Of a stretch of 64,000 nucleotides of DNA, positions 17,561 through 28,599 are shown in pieces. The stretch comes from Pyropia yezoensis (taxonomy: Eukaryota; Rhodophyta; Bangiophyceae; Bangiales; Bangiaceae), in NCBI GenBank assembly GCA_009829735.1, contig CM020618.1, forward strand, positions 8,957,119 through 9,021,118, read 5' to 3'. The translations under genes and the position numbers were made by a program. The notes beneath the pieces were generated by a model. The model worked only from the letters and a program-made list of their open reading frames with translations. It searched no databases and was not told the DNA's origin. Each line of letters starts with the position of its first letter. The stretch's first letter is position 1.

Positions 17561-19600
17561 GCGAGATGTTTCATTTTCTCACCAGCCGTCTTACGGCGGA
17601 CGGACGCTGCCGGCGTCGGGGGCTACCACCGCCCATGAGCCTGCCGGTGCCTGCTGCCGTCACGGCTGTGGCCCCGGCCGGTTGGAGAGTAGACGTGAAC
17701 AACACGCTATAGGACCGGGGGAGGGCTAGGAGCAAGGCACCGGTGATGGCGCACCAGGGAGCGAATCATTAGCGTGCGCGCAGTTGTATTAGAGAAGAAA
17801 GACTCGCAGTACCGCACCGGTGGCATTGCCGTCCACGGCGTTACCAACGGTGCCACCGTCGGCGACAGTTGCCACGCCAGCGGCGACGATGGGGAATAAC
17901 AAATGAAGGAAAGGCTCCCGGTACCTGCACGCGTACAGCTGCGCGTAGCGGGTCGGGTATTGCATGGGTGTGAGTAACTTGGCAGTTGTATCGAACAGCG
18001 GGGGATGCAGTGGCATTGAGCGTGCGGGTATCTGTTGTGTGCTGGTGGGAAAGAGTGCAGTGCGTACGCGATTATGTCCAGGCGTGTCCCCAAGAAGTAG
18101 CCCGCTTCTGTACTGCACCGTTCGGAGCCGGTACAGTACTGTTCCGACGTGATGTACGGTTAAGTACCGGACTTGTCATGTGGTGAGAAGAATCGTGATA
18201 GTGATGGTACAAAGTACAAGAACGTCTCTCATGACTTGGGTAGGAACAGTGCAGAGGGGGCGGCGGACAGAGGACGCGGACCACGGCTGCGACAGGAAGG
18301 ATAGCCGTGAAGGAGGAGAGTGAAGGGGAGAGGGGGGACGAAAGGTACGGGGAACGGGAGGGCGGTGGATGAGGATGGTTGCAGACCAAGATCACAATGC
18401 CACAGCACGCTATTGGTCGGCTCTCAGCTACCAGCACGCGATTGGCTCATGGTCTGTTGTTGCGCTGTTGCTGTTGTCGCCATCAGACAAAATTCAGGTA
18501 ACTGCCCAATCCCTGGTCGGGCTTCTGGAGCAGAATGAGTCTGCTAAAGTAGGCGGTCTCAAGTGCCTCTAATTACACATAAGAAGTCCAAAGAAAACTG
18601 CCACATACGGATTATTTTTTGCTGATTCTTGAATGCACTGCGGACACGTTCTTTTGCGCTGGGTCCTTGCAGTGAGGCTCTCGAGAGCCTTGTCTCTGGG
18701 GCCAGAAGCTGTGGCTGGAGACCCGCTTAGGGGCTCGCGGCTGCTGGGTGGGCGGGCCCTGCCTGAATGGCCTGCCTCCGCGCAGGAGTGAAGCGCTTGC
18801 ACGTGGGCTGTGTCGCCCCTCCCTTGGCCGCCGGCGAGGGAGAGGCTGCGTAGTGATCCTTAAAGCAGGATCCACGACAAGCCGGTTTTTACCCGGAAAA
18901 GCTTGTACGCGGCTTGTCAAGTGGCCCCCTGAAACCCCCTTCGCACCCATACAGGCCGAGTTTTGTTTGTCCTTTTCTTTGAGGCTAGTCAAATGCCCCT
19001 AGACGTCGCTTCCACACGATTATGATGGTATGACAAGACGCGCAGCGACGGTGCGTACCAGCAGATCTAAAAGAAAGTGTGTTCTGCCGTCTTTCAGGAC
19101 CATCCAACAACACTTGCCAAGCATCGTACAAGCACTTGGGCGTGGCAGCATGTCGGTCGCAGGCCGCGTTTAGGCCTGTTCAGCCCGAACTATGAGGAAG
19201 TACCGCTGGAAAAGGAGGCCCGACTGGCATCTGACCTGGGATTGTAGGGACTGCACAGCACACGTTGTAGTCTGATGAGACTTGCGAAACGCCTCGTTAG
19301 CCGACCCACACCCTCCGAAATGGAGTTGGAATGGATTGACACAGGCAACTAACCGAGTCATTACAAATAAACAAACAGACACTCCACAAGTGAGTGTTCG
19401 GCTTCGTGCTCCCTCTGCAATCGTCACGTCGCTGCGTAGTGCCGGGCTCATGGGCACCACGCTGGACAGGCGTTGGTGTCCCCCCGCGACAAATCGGACG
19501 TACTGCCTGCACCTCCGCCCTGACGACGCATCGTCCCCCCGCCATGCTCCACCCCCCAGTTCCCTCCCCTCCCCCCCCTCGCCTCAGCGACCTTCGATGT
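17561..19600. other. Intergenic, no gene recognised
   Basis: This stretch is of mixed composition, AT-richer from 17750 to 19400. It contains only short open frames on both strands, none with a recognisable motif. I see no RNA gene signature. A purine-rich block lies at 18290-18370. The segment at 18850-18930 contains GATCCTTAAAGCAGGATC, a short inverted repeat. Confidence 0.35.
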
Positions 19601-19609
19601 GGCCGGGGT

Positions 19610-20360
19610 GTCCCGCGGGGTTGGCTGGCGACGGTGGCCGGCGACGATCGCTGGCGGCGGGAACTGATGGGTTGGCCTGTCGCGGTGGCCTGTGGGGTTT
19701 GCCGGCGGCTGCAGATTTCGTGGGCGGGGTCGGCCGGCGGGGTGGGGTGGCCGGCGGGAGTGGCCGGCGGCGGTGGCCGGCGTGGGTGGCTGGCTGATGT
19801 TGCCGGCGGGGCCGGGTAGCCGGCGGGGGTGGCTCGCTGACGTTATCGGCGGGGTCAGGTAGCCGGCGGGGATGCCTGCCTGGCTTTGTCAGCGGCGATG
19901 GCGAGACGCTGTGGCCTGCGGCGGTGGCCTGCGGCGATAGCTTGCCGCGGTGGCCTTGGGCGGTAGCCTGCCGCTGGGGCCTACGGGGCTGGCCGGCGGC
20001 GCTGGCCGGCGGCGGTGGCAGGCGGCGGTGGCCTGCAGCGGTGGCCTGCCGCTTGGGCCTGCGGCGGAGTCCTGCGGGGCTTGCCGGCGGCTGCGGCGTT
20101 CGCCGGCGGGGGTTGCCGGCGGGGTTGGCCGGCGGGGTCGGGTGGCTGGCGGGGGTTGCTGGCGGGGGTGTACCGGTGGGGGTGGCCTGCGGGGGCGGAT
20201 GGGTGGCGTTGCCGGCGGGGTCAGGTGGCTGGCTGGCGTTGCCAGCGGCGGGGGCCGGCGGGTGGAGCTGGGGGGTTGGCCAGCGGCGATGTCCTGCCGC
20301 TTTGGCCTGCGGCGATGGCCTGCGGCGATGGCCAGCCGCTGACGCCTTGGGCGGTGGCCT
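19610..20360 (+). repeat. 13-bp minisatellite, about 55 copies
   Basis: Successive 13-mers follow the consensus GGCCTGCGGCGGT with frequent substitutions. For example, from about 19912 one reads GGCCTGCGGCGGT, GGCCTGCGGCGAT, AGCTTGCCGCGGT and GGCCTTGGGCGGT in unbroken 13-bp register. The period is not a multiple of three, so the three forward frames cycle through similar Gly/Ala/Arg/Trp-rich peptides. I treat the open frames here as a by-product of the repeat. Confidence 0.8.
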
Positions 20361-21023
20361 GCTGCTGGCATTTCGCCGAACTGAATCGGTAGTGCTTCTC
20401 CACCTATGCGATACGTTAGCTTAACACGACGCACTTTGTCGCACTTACTCCAGCTTTAAGTCGGCTTTACAACCAAGGTTCGATTTCGTTTCACCCGTCG
20501 TTTCAGCCCGGAGGGCCTGCTTAACAAGCCCCCTACAAGCCGTTTGCCCCAAAAAACACGCTTGTCACGGATCCTGGGTCTGAGACCACTGCTCTGGGAT
20601 CCCCGCTCCCACCCCTCTGAGGTCCGCTCGGCCGTTGTGGTCTTGACAGCGGCGACGGCGGCGGCAGACGCGGAGGCGGATGTCCGTCGCCGTCGCCGCC
20701 GCCACCGCCGCCGCAGCCGTCACGGTGGCCGCGGCGATCGAATGACAGTGTAACTAATTTTGGGGTGGGGCTGGCCGGAATCGCAAATCAAGGGGTCGCC
20801 GGCGGCCGGCGGTCAGCGCCTTGCACCAGCACGGACGCGGGACCGCGGTCGCGGTCTTGCCTGGCGCGGAGGACTGCTGGTGGGCTACGTGTTTGTCGAG
20901 CGGGACCCGAACGTGCGGCACCCAGACCAGAGCCCCCCCTGCCGTGGCTGATCCGATCCGCGGCACCTCCATCCCTTGCCACCGTGGCGAGGGATGGGTG
21001 ACCCCCCCTATCTACAGTAGTGT
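20361..21023. other. Intergenic sequence left of the long inverted repeat
   Basis: No gene is supported. A GCC/CGC repeat block lies at 20645-20740. The remaining sequence has no recognisable coding or RNA signature. Confidence 0.35.
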
Positions 21024-21675
21024 GAGCATCTCCACCAATGAAGCCTAAAGCCATAATCCCGCAACGTGGCACCCGTTTGGCTTTTGGCTCATTGGTGGAG
21101 GTGCGGACCGAGCGGACTGGAGCTATATCCCCATGTGACGACCCAAACTAAGACAATTCTCACCATTCTTAGTCCCGTAATGAGTCTCGAGGAGTCTCGA
21201 TGACGTACGCGAGACCTTGGCCTTCAACGGCAGCGATTGGTTCTGAGCCAAAGAGGCGAGCCTAGAACACAGTTTTGCCTCGCAGCTTTGGCTCAGAGCC
21301 AAACGCAGGGCCAAATCGACGCCGACCGGGAGCAGGTGGGCCCAGTTGGATCGTGACAGGTGGCACACTGTCAGTCTCGGCACCTTCTGTAGGCTCTCCT
21401 TTGTGTAGGACGTTGTCTGAGGGGCATTCTTCCATCGACCTGGTCGGACACCTCCTGGGTGCCCAGCCCGACGTGAACGGGAGGGCTGCTCGACGGGTAT
21501 TTTGGACCTGACAAACTGTGACACAGGGCTTATCGGTCGTCAATTGGGCTAGCCCACCCCGTGTCGAGACGTGACGCCTATTTTCTTTGGCTTCGTAGCT
21601 CGGCAGGGGTCCGATGGCGAGTCAAACCCTCCCCCTAGATACGGTATAGCTTTGGCTCCATTGGTGGAGATGCTC
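21024..21675 (+). mobile_element. MITE-like element with GAGCATCTCCACCAATG ends
   Basis: The left end begins GAGCATCTCCACCAATG followed by (A/G)AGCC. The right end, 21654-21675, is its inverse (GGCTCCATTGGTGGAGATGCTC). That gives terminal inverted repeats of about 22-27 bp with two mismatches around 650 bp of non-coding sequence. No transposase is present. Ends of the GAGCATCTCCA type are common in plant MITEs, but I could not see a target duplication to fix the superfamily. Confidence 0.55.
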
Positions 21676-22130
21676 TGACCGTGTCCCCCCGCCCCCGCCC
21701 CCACTGTACGGCGGCCGGCGGCAGACGGCCCCCCATCTTCCCGTGGCGATACGTACAATATACGCCATCATGGCGATCATAAACCGATGGTCGTCTTCCC
21801 CTCCAGTCCCTACATATCTTGACAGCACTGCACGTGTGAATGAATGCTCGTTTCGTGAGCTCTGATTAGGGTTGGCAGTTCGGTAAACTCGGTCGGAAAA
21901 CAAATGAGGTACAGCTCGGTATCCCGATCATTAAACGATTTTCTCCCCGGTCGGTATCATTTGGTAACGAAATGAAGTTGGTAGTACAGAAGTGGAGAGC
22001 CCTCATCCCTCCTCGTGTTTGAGCGGAAGGCTCCACTGGGTACCAAATGGCCAACTGGCCCATGCATTCGTTCCGCAGCTTACAAGGCACCAAAAGACTG
22101 GCACACCAACCCACTTCAGCTGGACCCTTG
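21026..22130 (+). repeat. Left arm of a 1,105-bp inverted repeat
   Basis: This arm is the reverse complement of 24615-25719, with no length change. Base-by-base differences that I could see are confined to the outermost ~30 bp (for example GCATCTCC against GCGTCTCC, and AATGAAGCCT against AATGGAGCCA). All internal frames translate identically from both arms. The arm consists of a MITE-like unit (21024-21675) plus a 455-bp segment with GACCGTGTCCCCCCGCCC at its outer edge. None of the short internal frames resembles a known protein. A recent inverted duplication, gene conversion, or an assembly join of the two arms could all explain the identity. Confidence 0.85.
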
Positions 22131-24614
22131 GGAGGGGAGGCGCGAGGAGGAGGGGCGGCGCGGGGGGGAGGGGCGGCGCGGGGGGGAGGGGCGGCGCTGG
22201 GGGCGGGGAGCTATGAAGAAGGCGGGGGGGCGATGCGGGCACGGGGAGGAGAGCGATGCGGAGGGAATCGGGAGCTATGCCAAGGGGGAGGGCAGGGACG
22301 ATGCCGGGGGGGGGGGGCATAGGGGGAGGAGCGGGAGGGGCCATGCTTGCAGGGGGGGAGGAGCATATGAGGGGCTGGCCGGAGGACAGGGAAAGAGTGG
22401 ACATCGAAGGTGCGGGTGAGAGCGAATCGCACCGTCAGGCGCGCATCGCTTGAACAGAAGCCCACCTCACCTCATCATACTACGGTGGATACTGGCATCC
22501 TATGAGTATTGAACTCCACAAAACTTCCTTCCATGGCACCTGAACCCCACCTCAGATATGGACCCTAACCCCACCCCCATCCCCAACCCGCGAGAATCCA
22601 ACGCAATAACGCGTCGTACCTCAATAAAGCCCCGCCAGGGGCTACTAGAGACCGCAGTCCACCGTATGGAATCTCTAAATCCTCAGCAGGCAAGCCCGAG
22701 AGGTTGGTGGCCGGCCCTCCTATGACGCGTGGCTGGCAGGTGGTCTTGAGCCACAGGACCCACTGCTCCACGACCGTCTGCGAGCCAGGGGTCACGCTTT
22801 TGATTGGCGCAGGTTGGCTCGGCGTTTGGCCAAAAGCCATTATACCGAGCCAAAAACGCTCGTTTGGCTCGGTAGTTGGCCCCGCTGCCGTTGAAAGCCA
22901 AAAACTCGAGCGCTCTCGAGGTGCATTGAGGTGGTGTCGAGAGCGAATAAGAATTGTGATATGGCCTTAGTTTTGGACCGTCACACGGCCCACCTGTCAG
23001 ACCCAAAGCCAAACCGCTGAAGTAGCTGCCACGTAGTTGGCTTATGGGTTTTGGCTCCATTGGTGGTGCTCTCAGCACCCTCTCCCCCCCCCCCCCTCTC
23101 CTTCCGCCAACCCGGTGAGGGTGTCCTCCACACCCCCCAATCACCGTGATTGGGCACTTGACCGTGTCCCCCCGCCCCCGCCCCCAGTGTGTGGCGGCCG
23201 GCGGCACACGGCCCCCCATCTTCCCGTGGCGTTTTTTACGATAGACGCCATCATGAACGGGTGGCCGCCCTCCCCTCTCAGGCCGTATCTTGCTAACATT
23301 GCACGTGTGAATGATTGCACGTTTGGTGATCTCTGATTAGGGTTGGCAATTTGGTACAGTCGGTTGGAAAACGAATGAAGCACAGTTCGGTATCCCGATC
23401 GTGAAACGGTAATATTCATTTCTCCCTGGTCGGCATCATCCGAGCAGGTGTGGGAGCGGGAGAGGCACTATCCCCTGCGAAGTGGAAGGGTGTGCTCCAG
23501 GAGGGGAAAACTGCACTGAGATGTGCAAGCGGCACATGGCCGACCGCGCGGCGAGACCCGCTGGGGGCGCGGGAAGCCGAGGTCCGAGCGGCACTCGGGG
23601 TACAAATGAGACGAATCCCGTGGCAGCGGTGACGAGGGGAAGAGATAGGCAGGTTCACTGTATGTTCCGCCCAACACGTGCGCCTCGCGGTTTCCTCTGC
23701 TGGTTTGTCGGTACTCAACTTTGGGCAACGGGCTCTCGCATGGTTAACAACTTTAAGCTTGGCCACGGCTTCTTCGTCTCCATCGCTGGCCGTCACAGCC
23801 TCCTGGTCCTGGGCGTACGCTGTCTGATTGACGAAGCAGGAGACCCAGTACTTGGACCAACTTCCATCGCTCCGCACGACACGGTTCCTTGTGAACCCAA
23901 AGCACCTTCCACGTTGATAGCGTTGTGGCATCTATGGTAAAGAGAGCGTGGGAGCTGCGGCTGGAAAGTACAGTATGCTTGAAGAAAAGAGCGCAAGCAG
24001 CCGTGTGCACCAAGCAGCGGCGCAGTCCTGCTGAGTGCGGGAATGCACCGCGGCACTCAACACAGAGAGCGCTATCACACTGAGAGCACTACCGTCGGCC
24101 TTTCGGAAGGGATATCCTGTCAGGCCTACATGACCGCCACGTCCCTCTCTGGACCTGTCGCAGCATGTTGGCCAGTTTTGTCTTGTTTGTTTCGGATTGG
24201 AGCCGTCGACCGATCAGACGACCCCCGCTCTTCGAGGCGGGGGGGGAGGGATCTCCCCCGACGGTGGGGTAGATAAGCCGGAGGCGCGGGCTGTAGCAGC
24301 CGCCCGAAGATGAGCGGCACGTTCGTTTGCTCTCGCGCCGGCGCTCGCGCCGCAGTGGCTTCCCTGCCCTCCTTCCCGGCTTCGCGCCCACCTGGCCCTC
24401 GGGGCCGAGGGGCCATCTTCGCCTGCCTCCCTAGCGGGGCACGCTGTTTACCCTCTCTCTGTGGGCACAAGCAGCTACCCGCACCCACTGCTTTTCCTGA
24501 CACGCGCGACGATCTCTTGGACGCTCGCGGAGCACGGCATGGCCAAAATAAAAACGTATATCTCTTGGCACACTCGCGTCTTGGAGGCAGGAGTAAGACT
24601 GTGAAGGGTGTGGT
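22131..24614. other. Spacer of the inverted repeat, with a diverged copy of the arm module
   Basis: The spacer starts with an 18-bp repeat (GGGCGGCGCGGGGGGGAG from 22153, three copies). From about 22790 to 23450 it carries a diverged, same-orientation relative of the left arm. That relative has the MITE-end motif GGCTCCATTGGTGG at about 23054-23067, then GACCGTGTCCCCCCGCCC and a run of matches to 21675-21960 (for example CTCTGATTAGGGTTGGCA). From 23460 to 23930 a minus-strand frame of about 170 codons has ordinary amino-acid composition but no recognised domain. Around 24310-24600 there is a dispersed repeat also found at 30940-31245. Confidence 0.5.
23416..23931 (-). CDS. Hypothetical fragment within the inverted-repeat spacer
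   Basis: An ATG-started frame of 171 codons reads on the minus strand. Its first 90 residues have varied, globular-looking composition (for example RGRCFGFTRNRVVRSDGSWS and WVSCFVNQTAYAQDQ) before turning Ser/Arg-rich where it enters the diverged repeat. I do not recognise the family. It may be a remnant of a transposon-encoded protein, since it sits between repeat modules. It could equally be a chance frame. Confidence 0.2.
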   Translation of the reverse strand: MPQRYQRGRCFGFTRNRVVRSDGSWSKYWVSCFVNQTAYAQDQEAVTASDGDEEAVAKLKVVNHARARCPKLSTDKPAEETARRTCWAEHTVNLPISSPRHRCHGIRLICTPSAARTSASRAPSGSRRAVGHVPLAHLSAVFPSWSTPFHFAGDSASPAPTPARMMPTREK

Positions 24615-25719
24615 CAAGGGTCCAGCTGAAGTGGGTTGGTGTGCCAGTCTTTTGGTGCCTTGTAAGCTGCGGAACGAATGCATGGGCCAGTTGGCCATTT
24701 GGTACCCAGTGGAGCCTTCCGCTCAAACACGAGGAGGGATGAGGGCTCTCCACTTCTGTACTACCAACTTCATTTCGTTACCAAATGATACCGACCGGGG
24801 AGAAAATCGTTTAATGATCGGGATACCGAGCTGTACCTCATTTGTTTTCCGACCGAGTTTACCGAACTGCCAACCCTAATCAGAGCTCACGAAACGAGCA
24901 TTCATTCACACGTGCAGTGCTGTCAAGATATGTAGGGACTGGAGGGGAAGACGACCATCGGTTTATGATCGCCATGATGGCGTATATTGTACGTATCGCC
25001 ACGGGAAGATGGGGGGCCGTCTGCCGCCGGCCGCCGTACAGTGGGGGCGGGGGCGGGGGGACACGGTCAGAGCATCTCCACCAATGGAGCCAAAGCTATA
25101 CCGTATCTAGGGGGAGGGTTTGACTCGCCATCGGACCCCTGCCGAGCTACGAAGCCAAAGAAAATAGGCGTCACGTCTCGACACGGGGTGGGCTAGCCCA
25201 ATTGACGACCGATAAGCCCTGTGTCACAGTTTGTCAGGTCCAAAATACCCGTCGAGCAGCCCTCCCGTTCACGTCGGGCTGGGCACCCAGGAGGTGTCCG
25301 ACCAGGTCGATGGAAGAATGCCCCTCAGACAACGTCCTACACAAAGGAGAGCCTACAGAAGGTGCCGAGACTGACAGTGTGCCACCTGTCACGATCCAAC
25401 TGGGCCCACCTGCTCCCGGTCGGCGTCGATTTGGCCCTGCGTTTGGCTCTGAGCCAAAGCTGCGAGGCAAAACTGTGTTCTAGGCTCGCCTCTTTGGCTC
25501 AGAACCAATCGCTGCCGTTGAAGGCCAAGGTCTCGCGTACGTCATCGAGACTCCTCGAGACTCATTACGGGACTAAGAATGGTGAGAATTGTCTTAGTTT
25601 GGGTCGTCACATGGGGATATAGCTCCAGTCCGCTCGGTCCGCACCTCCACCAATGAGCCAAAAGCCAAACGGGTGCCACGTTGCGGGATTATGGCTTTTG
25701 GCTCCATTGGTGGAGACGC
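24615..25719 (-). repeat. Right arm of the 1,105-bp inverted repeat
   Basis: This is the reverse complement of 21026-22130, with the MITE-like unit now outermost (about 25070-25719). Beyond its outer edge (25721-25762) lies a short segment whose reverse complement resembles the sequence at 23128-23162 in the spacer. This suggests that the ancestral module extended a little further than the conserved arm. Confidence 0.85.
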
Positions 25720-26673
25720 TGTCCAAGTGCCCAATCAAGGTGATTGAGGGTGTGGAGGTCGCGGTCACCGGGTTGCCGGGGGGAGAGGGGGGGAGGGGGG
25801 GGAGGTGCGCTCGGCAGAGCCCCGTCGCGGGGGGGCGCACGGCAGCCCCGGCGGCATTGCCGCGCGTCCCCCCCATCCCGTTTTGGTGGGTGCGCGCGCG
25901 CGCGCCCGCACGCACACGCTATTGCTACGCCCGCCTCGCGAGCCGGGGGGGGGGGAGGGGGGGGCGCGGGGGGGGGGGGGGGGTGGGGAAGGCCTGGGGA
26001 GCGGCCGCCCGGCGTGCGCGCGAGGCGGTGGGTGCGTGCAGATGTGGCGGCCCGGCGGGGGTGGTGCGCACGTCGCCGCCGACACCACGGCCGGCGCCAC
26101 GAGGCCGGCAGGCAGGCCGGCCGGCAGGCCGCCTGGGCGGCAGCCCGGTAGCCTGGCCGCCTGGCCGCCCCGGCTGCCCGCCCGGCCGCGCGCCTCGGGA
26201 TGCTTCTTATAGGTCGCCGCCCCCACCCCACCCTGCCGCTCCCACCAGCCTGCCCTCCACACACGCACACACCCCCACACCCACGCCGAGCGCGCGCGGG
26301 GCCGTGACGGGGCGCACCGACCGCCGCCGCTCGAGGCGCGTGCGCAGCCCTCCGCCTTCCCCCCCCCCCCCACTGCGCGCGCGCCTACGTGGTTGGTGCC
26401 GGGGGGGTGTTGCGTGCCGGGGTGTGAGGCACGCCGGGTGATCCCGTGGCTCGAGTCCAATTCCCCCCCCTCCCTCCTCCCTCTGCGCGCGCTGGGACGC
26501 CCCCCCCCCTCCATCCCCCCCTTGGCGTGACGCACGAGCGGCGGGCGGCGGCGGCGGGGCGGTGACGGCGGCGGCGGTGGCGGTGGCGGTGGCGGTGGCG
26601 GTGGCGGTGGCGGTGGCGGTGGCGGTGGCGGTGGTTGTGGCGGCTCGTGACGGCGGCGGTAGCGGCAACGACC
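25720..26673 (+). promoter_or_regulatory. 5' region of cyclin copy A with a conserved TATA-like element
   Basis: The motif TGCTTCTTATAG at 26201-26212 is also found upstream of copy C (59585-59596) and, inverted, of copy B (37094-37105). It is preceded in all three by GC-rich sequence containing GGCCGG repeats. It lies about 460 bp before the ATG of copy A. Just before the ATG there is a GGTGGC hexanucleotide microsatellite (26574-26634). I infer that this is the shared promoter or leader. The exact transcription start is unknown. Confidence 0.4.
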
Positions 26674-28599
26674 ATGGCATCCCGGGACGGGTGGCCGGCG
26701 GCTCAGGCCCCGCCGGCGGGTGACGGCGTTGAGGGGTACCCTCAGGCGGCTGACGGCGGCGGCGGCCGTCCGGAAGAAGCGGCCGGCGGATGGGATGAGG
26801 GCGGTGCGGTGGCGGCGGCGGTGGCCCCGACGGGGACGGGTGGCGGTGGCGACGACACGGCTGCCGCCAGCGGTGGAGGCGGCAGCGGCAGTGGCGGCCG
26901 CAACGACGGCGGCAGTCCCAATGGCGGCAAAGACAATGGCGGCGGCGGCGGCGGCAGCAGCGGCGGGGGGGACGGCGACGGCCCCGGCGCCGACATTGAC
27001 GGCGGGGACGCCACCCCCCCCGCCGACGGCCCCCCTCCCGACCCAAGCATGATCACCCCCCCCCCGGGTCCTGGCGCGCGGGAGCGGCGGGTGCCCGCCG
27101 TGCCGCGGCCGCCGCCGCTGGTGGTGGGCGAGGCGAAAAAGGCGGGGGGAAAGGGCGGCGCCGCCAGCCGGGGCGGCGACGCGGCCGCTTCGGGGGCGGT
27201 GGCGGCCAAGCGGGCGCGTATGGAGGGGGGGGGGGCAGCCGGCGGCGGCGGCGGCGGCCACGGCGGCGGGGGCGGCGGCGCGGGGAGCGGTGCCGCGGGC
27301 GCGGCCAGAGGGCGAGGCGACGGCGGCGATGACCGTGTGGAGGCCAGCTGGCGCAGGCGCGGCGTGGGGGATGCTGCCCGCGGCGGCGACGGGGGGGGCG
27401 CCGCCGCAGACCCGGCCGCAGACCGCGCTGCCACGATGACGCTGCCCTTGGGCGGCGGTGGTCCCCCGGCTGTGGGAGGCGGTGCCGTCGGGCAGGTCCC
27501 CCCGGCGGTCGGTGGTGGCGGTGGCGGTGGCGGTGGCGGTGGCGGCGAGGGTGGCGGTGGGGGCGGCGGGGCAGCTCCGGCGGCGGGCCCCGTTACACGG
27601 CTGACCGACCAAAACCTGGTGCACGTGCTGTCGACGGTCCTCCAGGCGCTCATGAACGAGCACCCCGCTGCGGCGGCAGCGGCCAACCGGGCGACCACCC
27701 GGGCAGCGGGGGTCGAACAAGCCGCCGCCCGCTCCGCCTCCATTGCGTCGGAGCGGGCGTCGACATTCGCCGCGACTACCGCCTCGGCCGCCACGGCGTG
27801 GCCGACGGCCGCCCGCATCACGGCCGCGCGCGATGCCAACGCGGCGGCGCACCATGCCAGCCGAGTCGCGACCGACGCGGCGGCGCGGTACGCCCTGCTC
27901 GCGCGTACGCCGCCCATTCCCGTGGACGAGGCGACGCTCCCGCTGGGGGACCAGCCGGTGGCGGTCTTTTTTTCGGTTGCCATCCCGCCGCTCGACACGC
28001 ACCAGTACGTGCGGCGGCTGGTGCGGCACTGCCGGCTGTCCCCGACGGTGGTGGTGGTGGCGCTCGTCCTCCTCCACCGCGCGCGTGTGGCGGACCAGCG
28101 GCTGGCGTTGAGCGGGTGGAATATGCACCGGTTACTGCTGGCGGCGCTGATGGTGTCGTGCAAGAGCGTGGAGGAGCGCAACTATGGGTCGGGCCACTTT
28201 GCGCTGGTGGGGGGGGTCGACACGGTGCCAGAGATGGTGCGGCTGGAGCGGGTGTTCCTGGGGATCCTCAACTGGCGGGTGCAGGTCAACCGGCGGGTGC
28301 TGGACGTTGCGGAGGAGCGGCTCCTCGAGCGCTTTGATGAGAGCGTGCGCAATGAGGAGGAGGAGGGGGCACCGCCGCCGCTGGCGGCAGCAGGGGGGGG
28401 AGCGCCGGCGGGGGCAGAAGCGCCGCCGGCCGGTGCTGCCGGCGGTGGCAGCCCGCCGGCAGGCGCTGCCGTCGGCGGAGACGGGGGGGGTGCTGCAGAA
28501 GGGGCGCCCCCACCAGCAAACGCTGGGGGGGATGCCCCTGCTGGGGGGGCAACTGACGGGACGGGCGCCGGGGGGGGGGACGCAATGGACCAGGAGTGA
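26674..28599 (+). CDS. PHO80/U-type cyclin, copy A (intact)
   Basis: The protein is 641 aa from ATG 26674 (accATGG). Residues 1-300 are Gly/Asp/Ala-rich and probably disordered, with a conserved basic patch RPPPLVVGEAKKAGGKGG and AAKRARME that could be a nuclear signal. From about 307 an Ala/Thr-rich helical region leads into a cyclin box at about 425-545. The box shows the signature of P/U-type (PHO80-like) cyclins: VFFSVAIPPLDTHQYVRRLV, a SPTVVVVALVLLHRA helix, GWNMHRLLLAALMVSCKS, a FALVGGV segment, EMVRLERVFLGILNWRVQV. Such cyclins bind PHO85/CDKA-like kinases in phosphate or cell-cycle signalling; the partner here is unknown. The C-terminus is Gly/Ala/Pro-rich. The cyclin box is split in plant U-cyclins by no insert, and none is seen here. 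Two other near-full copies and one fragment lie downstream. Confidence 0.85.
   Translation: MASRDGWPAAQAPPAGDGVEGYPQAADGGGGRPEEAAGGWDEGGAVAAAVAPTGTGGGGDDTAAASGGGGSGSGGRNDGGSPNGGKDNGGGGGGSSGGGDGDGPGADIDGGDATPPADGPPPDPSMITPPPGPGARERRVPAVPRPPPLVVGEAKKAGGKGGAASRGGDAAASGAVAAKRARMEGGGAAGGGGGGHGGGGGGAGSGAAGAARGRGDGGDDRVEASWRRRGVGDAARGGDGGGAAADPAADRAATMTLPLGGGGPPAVGGGAVGQVPPAVGGGGGGGGGGGGEGGGGGGGAAPAAGPVTRLTDQNLVHVLSTVLQALMNEHPAAAAAANRATTRAAGVEQAAARSASIASERASTFAATTASAATAWPTAARITAARDANAAAHHASRVATDAAARYALLARTPPIPVDEATLPLGDQPVAVFFSVAIPPLDTHQYVRRLVRHCRLSPTVVVVALVLLHRARVADQRLALSGWNMHRLLLAALMVSCKSVEERNYGSGHFALVGGVDTVPEMVRLERVFLGILNWRVQVNRRVLDVAEERLLERFDESVRNEEEEGAPPPLAAAGGGAPAGAEAPPAGAAGGGSPPAGAAVGGDGGGAAEGAPPPANAGGDAPAGGATDGTGAGGGDAMDQE

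Noticed and set aside
26430-26465. tRNA-like T-loop motif (GGCTCGAGTCC) upstream of cyclin A
   Set aside because: No matching acceptor, D-arm or anticodon arm at proper spacing.
25765-28128. Minus-strand frame of 787 codons opposite cyclin copy A
   Set aside because: Shadow of the cyclin gene; the sense strand has the cyclin box and duplicated homologues.
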